From JANQIO01 sp043585095 (GTDB lineage Bacteria > Pseudomonadota > Gammaproteobacteria > Pseudomonadales > Halieaceae), in assembly GCA_043585095.1 (NCBI GenBank), contig CP121321.1:1736001-1800000 (forward strand): a stretch of DNA of 64,000 nucleotides, in the 5' to 3' direction. Below, one piece after another: positions 1 through 6,772 of this stretch (within the stretch, counting starts at the first letter, position 1; each line of letters begins with the position of its first letter). Both the position numbers and the translations under genes were made by a program. The notes beneath the pieces were generated by a model. It was not told where the DNA came from and did no database searches. It saw only the letters and a list, made by a program, of their open reading frames with translations.

Positions 1-1
1 T

Positions 2-493
2 CAGAACTATGCGTCCGAATCGGTGGCATGGTCTTCCCTGCCCTACGATCCCTTCACATCTTTACTACTGAACGACGGCGCCATCGGCGGCATGCAAGCC
101 GACACGGCCCTTCCGAATGGTCACAAACCGACCATAAAAGATACCGAGTGGACCTACGCATTGATGATGCACTTTGCTGACAGTCTGGGGGTTAATTGCA
201 CCTACTGTCATAACAGCAGGGCCTTCAACCAATGGGATCAGGCGTCTCCAGCGAAAGTCACCGCCTGGCATGGCATTCGTATGGTGCGAGAGATCAACAA
301 CCAGTTTATTGAACCCACTACCCCATGGCTGCCTGAGCACCGCAAGGGTCCAATGGGTGATGCATTGAAAACCAATTGTCTGACCTGCCATCAGGGGGCT
401 TACAAGCCTCTCTACGGCGCGAAGATGTTGAAGGACTATCCGAATTTGGCTGAGCTAAGCGACGCCGCTGAGGACGAGTACATTAAAGAATAA
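2..493 (+). CDS. pufC: Photosynthetic reaction centre cytochrome c subunit, 5' partial
   Basis: C-terminal part of the tetraheme cytochrome that re-reduces the photo-oxidised special pair on the periplasmic side. The frame is open to the left edge, so the start and the N-terminal hemes are outside the window. Two CxxCH heme sites are visible, CTYCH and CLTCH, which correspond to hemes 3 and 4. The helix before CTYCH carries a Met pair (ALMMHF), and HGIRMVREINNQF follows, typical of the axial-Met helices of this family. pufB and pufA follow, so the gene sits in a puf operon whose light-harvesting genes are distal. Identification is firm. Confidence 0.93.
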   Translation, partial: QNYASESVAWSSLPYDPFTSLLLNDGAIGGMQADTALPNGHKPTIKDTEWTYALMMHFADSLGVNCTYCHNSRAFNQWDQASPAKVTAWHGIRMVREINNQFIEPTTPWLPEHRKGPMGDALKTNCLTCHQGAYKPLYGAKMLKDYPNLAELSDAAEDEYIKE

Positions 494-496
494 AGT

Positions 497-518
497 GTGT
501 GCGGGTATACCCGCGCAC
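497..518 (+). other. Stem-loop directly after pufC
   Basis: A 9-bp stem (GTGTGCGGG paired with CCCGCGCAC, one G-U) closes a TATA tetraloop only 3 nt after the pufC stop. There is no U-tract. It is better read as an mRNA-stabilising or processing hairpin at the end of the pufLMC part than as a terminator. Intercistronic hairpins with such a role are known from puf mRNAs of purple bacteria. The role here is inferred. Confidence 0.6.
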
Positions 519-599
519 CGCGATCCTGGACGGTCGTAGTGTCAGCTGTAGCGGCGAAGTATTTACCGCGTAGGACGACGCCACACTCTCCTGGGTTAT

Positions 600-669
600 A
601 ACGGAAGTTGCAGCAGTTGAGCAGTTCCGTTGTAAGGGTGGCTAACCGGCGCTTAGGCTCTGATTAGCC
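600..669 (+). other. Two further inverted repeats in the pufC-pufB spacer
   Basis: AACGGAA (600-606) pairs with TTCCGTT (625-631), and GGCTAA (640-645) pairs with TTAGCC (664-669). Both loops are 18 nt long. With the hairpin at 497-518 they make the 204-bp pufC-pufB spacer strongly structured. No ORF with a ribosome site was found in the spacer. It probably sets the relative level of LH1 versus reaction centre mRNA. Confidence 0.4.
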
Positions 670-697
670 GTGGTAAAAGCACATGGGAGGAATATCC

Positions 698-841
698 ATG
701 AGTGATGCAAGCTCTATGTCTGGACTGTCTGGTGAAGAAGCCAAGGAATTCCACGGCATTTTCATGTCAGGCTTTTTGGGATTCACCGCAATTGCGGTTG
801 TAGCCCACATCCTGGTGTTTATGTGGAAGCCCTGGTTCTAA
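698..841 (+). CDS. pufB: Light-harvesting 1 (antenna) beta polypeptide
   Basis: A 47-residue LH1 beta polypeptide. It has the family pattern LSGEEAKEFH, one transmembrane helix, the bacteriochlorophyll-ligating His in VVAHILVFMW, and the C-terminal aromatic WKPWF. The upstream His in EFHGIF is the second conserved His of beta chains. A strong ribosome site (GGGAGG) lies 7 nt before the ATG. It forms alpha/beta pairs with PufA around the reaction centre in the inner membrane. pufA follows after 47 bp. Confidence 0.95.
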   Translation: MSDASSMSGLSGEEAKEFHGIFMSGFLGFTAIAVVAHILVFMWKPWF

Positions 842-888
842 GGAACCGTGGTTTTCATCAACTAAGTCTATGACCTAGGAGATACTCT

Positions 889-1077
889 ATGTATAAGATC
901 TGGTTAATTTTTGATCCACGAAGAGTCTTGGTCGCCATGGCTGCTTTCCTGTTCACACTGGCTCTGCTGATTCATTTCATTCTGCTCAGCAGTCCGCGTT
1001 TCAACTGGCTTTCTGAGCCAATGGAATCTGCGGCTGTAACGCAGAGTATGCAGCCAGTGCCGAGCGAGCGAAGCTAG
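889..1077 (+). CDS. pufA: Light-harvesting 1 (antenna) alpha polypeptide
   Basis: A 62-residue LH1 alpha polypeptide. The N-terminus MYKIWLIFDPRRVL is the classic LH1 alpha start. A single transmembrane helix carries the bacteriochlorophyll ligand His (LLIHFILL), followed by SPRFNWL. TAGGAG lies upstream of the ATG. The C-terminal tail of about 20 residues after FNWL is hydrophilic and variable, as usual. It is the last gene of the puf operon here, followed by a double hairpin. Confidence 0.95.
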   Translation: MYKIWLIFDPRRVLVAMAAFLFTLALLIHFILLSSPRFNWLSEPMESAAVTQSMQPVPSERS

Positions 1078-1092
1078 CTAAAGCGCCTGGAC

Positions 1093-1160
1093 GTTGGGCC
1101 TCCATCCTGGAGGTCCAACATTTGATGAGCCCGCAGCAACACCGCGGGCTGCTTTCCTTT
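1093..1160 (+). terminator. Double hairpin ending the puf operon
   Basis: First hairpin: 12-bp stem 1093-1104/1108-1119 (GTTGGGCCTCCA with TGGAGGTCCAAC, one G-U) with a 3-nt loop. Second hairpin: AGCCCGC (1128-1134) with GCGGGCT (1144-1150), followed by a pyrimidine-rich GCTTTCCTTTTC. Together they look like the intrinsic end of the puf transcript. The T-tract is imperfect, so partial read-through into idi is possible. Confidence 0.7.
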
Positions 1161-1228
1161 TCACCCTACTCCTTCGGGCATTGATATAAGGACCAACTTC
1201 CCTATTCAATCCCTGCAGTGGTGCTCCA

Positions 1229-1849
1229 ATGAATACAGCAGTACACCCCGAATCATTACAAGGCGACGATACCGCGCGGCGCTTTGAAACCGTATCCTAT
1301 GATGACGAGCCTTTGATACTTGTCGACAGCGACGATCGGGTTACGGGTTACGACAGCAAACTGAACACTCACGCCGGCGATGGCAAGCTGCATCGCGCGT
1401 TCTCCGTGTTCTTGTTTGATGGTCCCGATCACGTACTTTTACAACAGCGTGCTGAAGGGAAGCCCCTGTGGCCCGGTTATTGGGCCAATAGCTGTTGCAG
1501 TCACCCTCGCCGCGGCGAAACATGGTCAACCGCCGCACAGCGGCGCACTGGCGACGAGCTGGGTATCTCGACCTCGCTCAAGCATATCTATACGTTTCGT
1601 TATCGCGCACGCTATCAGGACGTTGGCACCGAACATGAGCTCTGTGCGGTATATGTTGGTCAGTATGATCGCTCGGCAAAGCTACACATCAACCATGAAG
1701 AGATCAGTGACTGGGAATGGCTCTCTCGCCGCGACGTTGATCGTGCGATTCAAGACGGCAGTCGTCACTTCGCACCCTGGTTCTTGTTGGAGTGGGAACA
1801 GCTGAAAGATCACTACACGATGCTGTCTGAAGCGCTCAAAGCAAACTGA
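1229..1849 (+). CDS. idi: Isopentenyl-diphosphate delta-isomerase, type I
   Basis: Interconverts IPP and DMAPP, feeding the geranylgeranyl tail of bacteriochlorophyll and carotenoids. It is a 206-residue Nudix-fold protein. The active-site Cys segment is WANSCCSHPRRGE (E. coli Idi has WTNSVCGHP). The Nudix-like box is AAQRRTGDELGI, and the second catalytic Glu lies in the EHELCAVY region. The ATG at 1229 has only a weak ribosome site. The position right after puf, inside a photosynthesis cluster, fits a role in pigment precursor supply. The identification is firm. Confidence 0.93.
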   Translation: MNTAVHPESLQGDDTARRFETVSYDDEPLILVDSDDRVTGYDSKLNTHAGDGKLHRAFSVFLFDGPDHVLLQQRAEGKPLWPGYWANSCCSHPRRGETWSTAAQRRTGDELGISTSLKHIYTFRYRARYQDVGTEHELCAVYVGQYDRSAKLHINHEEISDWEWLSRRDVDRAIQDGSRHFAPWFLLEWEQLKDHYTMLSEALKAN

Positions 1850-1953
1850 TAGGCCACCTGGTTCGGTCCAGTCAGCCAGAACAAAACGGTTTTAACCCAA
1901 AGAATTTTTGAAACCGCTACAAGGCCGGTACAAAAGGCATGCGTAGCAGACAC

Positions 1954-1987
1954 AAAAAAGCCGCAATGATGCGGCTTTTTTGTTTTC
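1954..1987. terminator. Bidirectional intrinsic terminator between idi and hemN
   Basis: A perfect 12-bp inverted repeat (AAAAAAGCCGCA with TGCGGCTTTTTT, loop ATGA) with A-rich and T-rich flanks on both sides. It can end the plus-strand idi transcript and the minus-strand hemN transcript. Confidence 0.9.
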
Positions 1988-2009
1988 GTCTGTGCGTACC
2001 TGTCATGAA

Positions 2010-2031
2010 GCGTCTGTGATGCGTCTATGAT
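2010..2031 (+). repeat. Two tandem 11-bp direct repeats
   Basis: GCGTCTGTGAT and GCGTCTATGAT stand head to tail (10 of 11 identical) in the idi-hemN intergenic region, 25 bp beyond the terminator. No function is apparent. Confidence 0.5.
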
Positions 2032-2107
2032 GCGACTTTAAGTGCTTGAGTCAATTTCGCTTAGCGATAATACCCGTGGGCTCGAAGCACATCGTCAAGA
2101 TAAAGCG

Positions 2108-3658
2108 TTACCACCCACTGGCCCATGCCCTATCGCTCTCATTGTGACCACATATGTGATGCAGCACGAAACGACCCTGGGGCGTAACGTAAGCTTTGTC
2201 GCCTTCCAGTCGAAGAACGCCCTGACTCTCAAGTGACTGTATGTCTTGTTTAGCCTCAGTGGGAATCACTTCCGCATAGTCTTCGAGCTCTAAATTACAC
2301 AGCAACGCATTGAGTGAAGCGCGCTTGCGCTGCCCTTTACCATCAAGCAGAACGCCAGACTTAACCGCCATGCCGCGACTCTCGATTGCCGCGTGGTAAT
2401 CGTCAACAGAGCAGTGGTTCTGTACACAGGCACCGCCAATCTCACTGATCGCACTGGCGCCAAAGCCAAGTAAATTGCCCGTACCATGTTCGTTATAGCC
2501 CATCCAGTTATGATGCAGGCGGCGCTCTTGCTGAGCGATGGCCAACGGGTCATCGGCACGGACAAACGTGTCCAGCCCAATCCAGACATACCCTGCGGCC
2601 TCCATACGATCAACTACATCGTTAAACATGATGAGCTTATCTGCCAGCGACGGCAGACTGGGTGCATCGATGGCGCGCTGATGCATGAACTCTGCAGTCT
2701 TTCGCTGATAGGCGTAGCAAGAGAGGCGATCCGGATCTAACGCGAGCAATTGATCCAATGACTGTTGGATGCTGTCCCTGGATTGATTGGGCAGACCGTA
2801 CACAAGATCCATTCCGAGCGTTTCAATACCTGCACTTCTCGCCATGTCGACAACATCAGTCATGACCGCGAGCGAATCCGACCGCCCTACCGCTCTCTGA
2901 ACGTCAGCGTCAACGTCCCTGACTTGGAGCTTCATGTTGCTAAAGCCCAGCCCTTTCAGCATACGCAGCTGTGAAAGAGATGATCGCTTGGCGGAAGCCT
3001 CTATAAGGGCGTCCGTACGTTCGTCGATGACGAAATGGTCTTCCAAGAGATTCATCAGGCGCAGCAACTGCGGCTCTGAAAGGTAATTCGGCGTTCCTCC
3101 ACCCAGATGCAGCTGAGAGACTCTCGGCTTGGTTTCCAGCAAAGCCGAAACGCTATCCAATTCGACACCTAAATCATCGATATAGTGGTCTATCTGTCTT
3201 GGGTCATGGGTAACCGTTGTCACGTGATCGCAGCTAAGACAGCGTGATGCACAAAACGGCAGATGAACGTATACCGCGACATCATCCAACTGCGGCTTGG
3301 AGCCCTGCAGATGATCGACGTACCCAGCGTGGTCTATACGCTCCCCGGTCATGGCATTAAACAGCTTGCTGAGATGACTGCCTTCGGACCCAGTAATCAG
3401 GACGGGCTCACCTGGAGTGACATACTGTTTTGATGCGGACTTGTTTGGTGCGGACTTGTTTAGTGGAGAGTTTGATGCAGAGTTTGATCTTGGTGCGGAC
3501 TTGTTTGATGCGGAGTCAGATCTTTGATCGGTTGCTGCCTTGCTTGTTGAGTTACTTGTTTCTGTGTTGCTTGTCGCTGTGTTACTTGATGAGTGGATCG
3601 TACTTTTAATAGCACTTTTTCCACCGGCTTTGTTGCCATGGCTTATGTTGCTGCCCAT
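2108..3658 (-). CDS. hemN: HemN-like radical SAM protein (oxygen-independent coproporphyrinogen III oxidase family)
   Basis: Radical SAM protein of about 516 residues, probably for coproporphyrinogen III to protoporphyrinogen IX conversion at low oxygen. VYVHLPFC is followed by the 4Fe-4S motif CxxxCxxC (Cys136, 140, 143), then GGGTPNYL and GMDLVYGLPNQS. The fourth Cys of classical HemN (CxxCxC) is Asp-His here. EIDP is EASA, GVQDFD is LQVRDVD, and the DHF of GMDHF is DTF, so it is a divergent paralogue. A Ser/Asn/Lys-rich N-terminal extension of about 80 residues precedes the domain. AGGGG 7 nt upstream favours the ATG at 3658 over the GTG at 3664. It may serve pigment synthesis, but activity is not certain. 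Confidence 0.8.
   Translation of the reverse strand: MGSNISHGNKAGGKSAIKSTIHSSSNTATSNTETSNSTSKAATDQRSDSASNKSAPRSNSASNSPLNKSAPNKSASKQYVTPGEPVLITGSEGSHLSKLFNAMTGERIDHAGYVDHLQGSKPQLDDVAVYVHLPFCASRCLSCDHVTTVTHDPRQIDHYIDDLGVELDSVSALLETKPRVSQLHLGGGTPNYLSEPQLLRLMNLLEDHFVIDERTDALIEASAKRSSLSQLRMLKGLGFSNMKLQVRDVDADVQRAVGRSDSLAVMTDVVDMARSAGIETLGMDLVYGLPNQSRDSIQQSLDQLLALDPDRLSCYAYQRKTAEFMHQRAIDAPSLPSLADKLIMFNDVVDRMEAAGYVWIGLDTFVRADDPLAIAQQERRLHHNWMGYNEHGTGNLLGFGASAISEIGGACVQNHCSVDDYHAAIESRGMAVKSGVLLDGKGQRKRASLNALLCNLELEDYAEVIPTEAKQDIQSLESQGVLRLEGDKAYVTPQGRFVLHHICGHNESDRAWASGW
3425..3520 (-). repeat. 15-bp coding repeats giving NKSAP-type pentapeptides
   Basis: Degenerate 15-bp units encode SNKSAP, NSAS, NKSAP and NKSAS in the N-terminal extension of HemN. 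The units are in frame and low in complexity. They probably form a disordered linker that varies in length by slippage. Confidence 0.7.
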
Positions 3659-3801
3659 TTCCACGCCCCTCGTTGCATTGCTGCAACTGCTGTGGCTGGC
3701 TTATACATTAGCCTTCGAGCCAAGCCGCGCGTTCCTAAACATGAAACACGCGTTTGGCGAGAGGATAACTCGTAGACCAGTCGAACGAGATTTACCGTCT
3801 A

Positions 3802-3815
3802 TTTATACGTATAAA
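3802..3815. promoter_or_regulatory. Perfect 14-bp palindrome between puhE and hemN
   Basis: TTTATACGTATAAA is a perfect palindrome beginning 2 nt beyond the puhE stop and about 145 bp upstream of the hemN start. Its symmetry suggests a dimeric DNA-binding protein. It does not match the TGT-N12-ACA or FNR (TTGAT-N4-ATCAA) consensus. The function is unknown. Confidence 0.45.
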
Positions 3816-3817
3816 GG

Positions 3818-4687
3818 TTAGTTATTGCCTTTGCCTATGTCAAGTTTTGGCCAGACGACAACGCGGCCGGCGGGCGTTGTCTGGCCTGCTCCAACAGGCT
3901 CAGAGACCACGGATTCCGCGGAGTCTGAGACATTCTTGGACGCAGGCATCGCCCACTGCCACAGTCTGGAGTCCTGTACCGGAAGCACGAGAAACCAGTG
4001 CTCCAGAACCCCTAGAGCCAAAAGCAATCCCACTATCGTGTAACCCGAGGCACTGAAAGGGTCGGTCGCTATGACTGCCCGGTGTAAAAACAGACTGGCA
4101 AATGCAGTGCCGACCATGACTGAGAGCGGAAACAGTAGATTGATAGGGCGAGTTTGCATGTAACTCACGAGATATTGCTGACTGCGTGGCAGCCAATCCG
4201 CATGAAAATTCGATACACCCAGGAACAGATTCAGTTTGGCGCTCCAGCGCATCAACCATAGACATACACAGGTCAACGCGGTCACCTGGTTGGGCAGCCC
4301 AGCCGTCAAGACAATTACCATCAGCACCATAGCCACGACAGATAGCTCGTGATACAGGCTGGTCTTAATAGCAAGCACGAATCGAGTCCAGCCGGTTGCT
4401 TCAGGCGGGCAGGACTGATTGCTCGGTCCCGTCACAAAGCCCATTAAGTAACCCATCTCCAACCAGCCCCATACGATAAGCGCCTGCCCGAAAGCGACAA
4501 GCGCCGCTATACGCGTGGTTTCGGCTGCCACACCGGGAAGCTCGATCAGCGCCCACACCGTGGCCAGCGTGAGAACAGCCATACTGTATTTGTGGGTAAT
4601 GCGGGGAAGATGATTCAAAAGCAGAATGACGCCGGTGCTAAACCACCAGCCAAACACGGTGCATACTACGGCCAAGAAATAGTCCAT
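3818..4687 (-). CDS. puhE: Putative photosynthetic complex assembly protein 2 (DUF3623)
   Basis: A 289-residue integral membrane protein with about seven hydrophobic segments, starting MDYFLAVVCTVFGWWFSTG. Landmarks are LYHELSVVAMV, LMRWSAKLNLFLGV and LPRSQQYLVSY, all characteristic of PuhE. PuhE is known to influence reaction centre/LH1 assembly and bacteriochlorophyll supply in Rhodobacter. It is the last gene of the bchF-to-puh operon here, starting 17 bp after puhC. acsF, which often follows puhE in other bacteria, is not here. Assignment is firm by sequence and place. Confidence 0.88.
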   Translation of the reverse strand: MDYFLAVVCTVFGWWFSTGVILLLNHLPRITHKYSMAVLTLATVWALIELPGVAAETTRIAALVAFGQALIVWGWLEMGYLMGFVTGPSNQSCPPEATGWTRFVLAIKTSLYHELSVVAMVLMVIVLTAGLPNQVTALTCVCLWLMRWSAKLNLFLGVSNFHADWLPRSQQYLVSYMQTRPINLLFPLSVMVGTAFASLFLHRAVIATDPFSASGYTIVGLLLALGVLEHWFLVLPVQDSRLWQWAMPASKNVSDSAESVVSEPVGAGQTTPAGRVVVWPKLDIGKGNN

Positions 4688-4704
4688 AACGCTAGCGGTT
4701 TTGC

Positions 4705-5292
4705 CTAACCGTCACTGGGCAGTTCATAGCTTGCCTCATAGCCACTCTCGACGCCGCCATCAGGCGCACCCGCATCACCGCTGGGTAATACTGCAGCCGT
4801 CAGCAAGCGGCTAAAAACTGCTGCATTGGTTGGACCAAAGGCGTTTAACAATATTTGCCTGCCAGTCGCGTCATCACGGATGATGAGGCCGCCATCGCTG
4901 TGGTGGGAAAGCGTGAACGGAGCGGCCGCATTGGCAACTTCCCAACTGCGACGCTCCCGAACCATGCTGCGTAATACGCCGCGCACAAAGCTGCCCTCTC
5001 CTGCTTCGAAACGACCCAGCAAGGCTTCCGGGTTATGCCAATCGTAGACCAGCACAGAACCCGCGGGACCATCCACAAAACGTAACTCGACGCTGTCCAC
5101 GGTAGTGGCAGGCACCACGGTCACAGGCTCCAGCCCTGTCCAACGGGCAAAGAAAACTGTTACCAGACCCATCGCCATCAGCGCGAACAAGACATAAGGT
5201 GCCCGCCGGCTGATAAAGTCATGTTGCCGAGACGCGCCAGTAGCGCTTTTCTCGTCAGGCCCTTCAGGGTTGCTCATTGCCAACTCCGCCAT
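4705..5292 (-). CDS. puhC: Photosynthetic complex assembly protein PuhC
   Basis: A 195-residue protein with a cytoplasmic N-terminus, one transmembrane helix (about residues 31-49, YVLFALMAMGLVTVFFA) and a periplasmic domain containing RFVDGPAGSVLVYD and GEGSFVRGVLRSMVRERR, typical of PuhC. It is needed for proper assembly of the reaction centre-LH1 core. The ATG at 5292 is 7 nt after the puhB stop. A second ATG at 5277 is possible. It lies between puhB and puhE as in most purple bacteria. Confidence 0.88.
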   Translation of the reverse strand: MAELAMSNPEGPDEKSATGASRQHDFISRRAPYVLFALMAMGLVTVFFARWTGLEPVTVVPATTVDSVELRFVDGPAGSVLVYDWHNPEALLGRFEAGEGSFVRGVLRSMVRERRSWEVANAAAPFTLSHHSDGGLIIRDDATGRQILLNAFGPTNAAVFSRLLTAAVLPSGDAGAPDGGVESGYEASYELPSDG

Positions 5293-5299
5293 ACGCGTC

Positions 5300-5962
5300 T
5301 CAGCCTACTGCTGCTCGTGTGGAAACCACATGTGCAAAATCCGGTGTCGATTGCACAGGCGAATCGCCTTTAGAGACCTCAGCGGGGGCTTGCTCGCTAA
5401 CCACGTCAGCCAACAGCGAAGCCACCACGCCGGGGTTGTGTAGACCACGTAGCATGGGCTTCACTTCGCCGAAGTGCCAGGGACGCGCATGTGGCCAGAG
5501 TGCCATATAGGAGATTCGCTCGCCCTTGCACAGAGTCAGGCTGATGTCGCCGTGATCATCGCCATAGCGGCCAAGTTCGGCGCTTTCAATCTTTTCCAGG
5601 GGAAGGTTAATCATCATCGGAATCGCAACACCAAAGCGCAACACCAAGCGTTTGTTGGTCAGCGTATACAGGGTTGAGCGCGCAAACAGTAAAGACAGCA
5701 CTAACAGTATCCCTATCGCACTTGCACCTAACGCAAGCGTCCACGTAGAGGCTGCGAGTGCGGCCGATACACCGCCTCCGCCCTCTAACTGCGCCAGCAC
5801 ATACCAAGCGACCAACACGGCGAAATAAAAGCCGACTGCACGTACGTGAAATACCTTGCGCGCCAGGGCCATCCATTCAGGCGCGCCCTGCCAGACGATA
5901 TATTCCCCTTCAGGCAATTGCTCAGGCAGCCCCTCAATGGGCTCGTATTCGTACTCATTCAT
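5300..5962 (-). CDS. puhB: Photosynthetic complex assembly protein PuhB
   Basis: A 220-residue protein with EGLPEQLPEGEYIVWQGAP at the N-terminus, three hydrophobic segments and a PH-like (bPH2) core including TLYTLTNKRLVLRFGVAIPM and NLPLEKIESAEL. PuhB is an assembly factor for the reaction centre H subunit and core complex. Its ATG overlaps the puhA stop (ATGA, 4 bp), indicating translational coupling. The Ala/Ser-rich C-terminus is variable. Confidence 0.9.
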   Translation of the reverse strand: MNEYEYEPIEGLPEQLPEGEYIVWQGAPEWMALARKVFHVRAVGFYFAVLVAWYVLAQLEGGGGVSAALAASTWTLALGASAIGILLVLSLLFARSTLYTLTNKRLVLRFGVAIPMMINLPLEKIESAELGRYGDDHGDISLTLCKGERISYMALWPHARPWHFGEVKPMLRGLHNPGVVASLLADVVSEQAPAEVSKGDSPVQSTPDFAHVVSTRAAVG

Positions 5963-6744
5963 ATCAGCGGCTCCATACGCTCAGGCAGGGCATAAAGATA
6001 ACCACCGCCATAATAGGCGACGACTTTATCTTCTTCCTGCAGGGTTACGACATCAGGATTAGCCAGCGTCGGCACATTGACAAAGTGCTCCGAGGCAATC
6101 GACTTAACTTTTATACTGCCATCCTTCCCACTTACGCGCGAGAAGGTCAGCGGCAGCAACACGTGTTTTGCGGTGCCTTCGGCGGCACTACCCACCTCTA
6201 GCTCGAAGTAACGGATCTGGGGCTCAGATTGGTCCACCCAAATGTCCACTACGGTACCGCCGACTTTACCGTCAACGCCGTACACCGGCTTGCCGCGAGG
6301 ATCGGGATCACGTTCTTCAACATGCCAATCGGGCAGCAGGCGTAGCGGCTGGATCTTGGGGCCGCCCTCGTGTGTCAGGTCTGGCTCTTCTGGACGAATC
6401 GCCCAGGAACCAGCACCAACTCCGTCCTTCATCGGGTCGCCTGTTGGCTCAAACGGATAACCGTAGGCAGGAGCATTCTCCAGGGCCAGATCACGCGTGG
6501 GCTCCGGCTCGAGCCTGGGCACGGTGCGCGTACCACCGTCGTGTGGCAAGACAAAGGTCTTGGGAGGAGGCATGTTGGGAAAACCAATCAGTGCTTCACG
6601 GTTTTCGCCGTATTGCTCCAAAGGATATCCCTCACGTTTAGTTTCCCGGTGTAACCAGAAAATTAGTGTGAAGAAAAACAGCCAAAAAGCGTACAGCACC
6701 AGCTGTGCGACATCGATGTACTCTGTTATTGCGCCTGTGCCCAT
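5959..6744 (-). CDS. puhA: Photosynthetic reaction centre H subunit
   Basis: A 261-residue H subunit. A short periplasmic N-terminus is followed by a single transmembrane helix (LVLYAFWLFFFTLIFWL, about residues 15-31), the signature REGYPLE, and the cytoplasmic beta-barrel PRC domain with PVYGVDGKVGGTVVDIWVD. This subunit caps the L/M heterodimer and gates proton delivery to QB. AGGAGG lies before the ATG. It is embedded in lhaA-puhA-puhB-puhC, the canonical order. Confidence 0.95.
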   Translation of the reverse strand: MGTGAITEYIDVAQLVLYAFWLFFFTLIFWLHRETKREGYPLEQYGENREALIGFPNMPPPKTFVLPHDGGTRTVPRLEPEPTRDLALENAPAYGYPFEPTGDPMKDGVGAGSWAIRPEEPDLTHEGGPKIQPLRLLPDWHVEERDPDPRGKPVYGVDGKVGGTVVDIWVDQSEPQIRYFELEVGSAAEGTAKHVLLPLTFSRVSGKDGSIKVKSIASEHFVNVPTLANPDVVTLQEEDKVVAYYGGGYLYALPERMEPLI

Positions 6745-6772
6745 GATTGAACCTCCTGAATTCGGTTCGTCT

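Noticed and set aside
3675..3700. TGT-N11-ACA near the hemN start, resembling a PpsR site.
   Set aside because: The spacing is 11, not 12, and there is no tandem partner; it is not counted as an operator.
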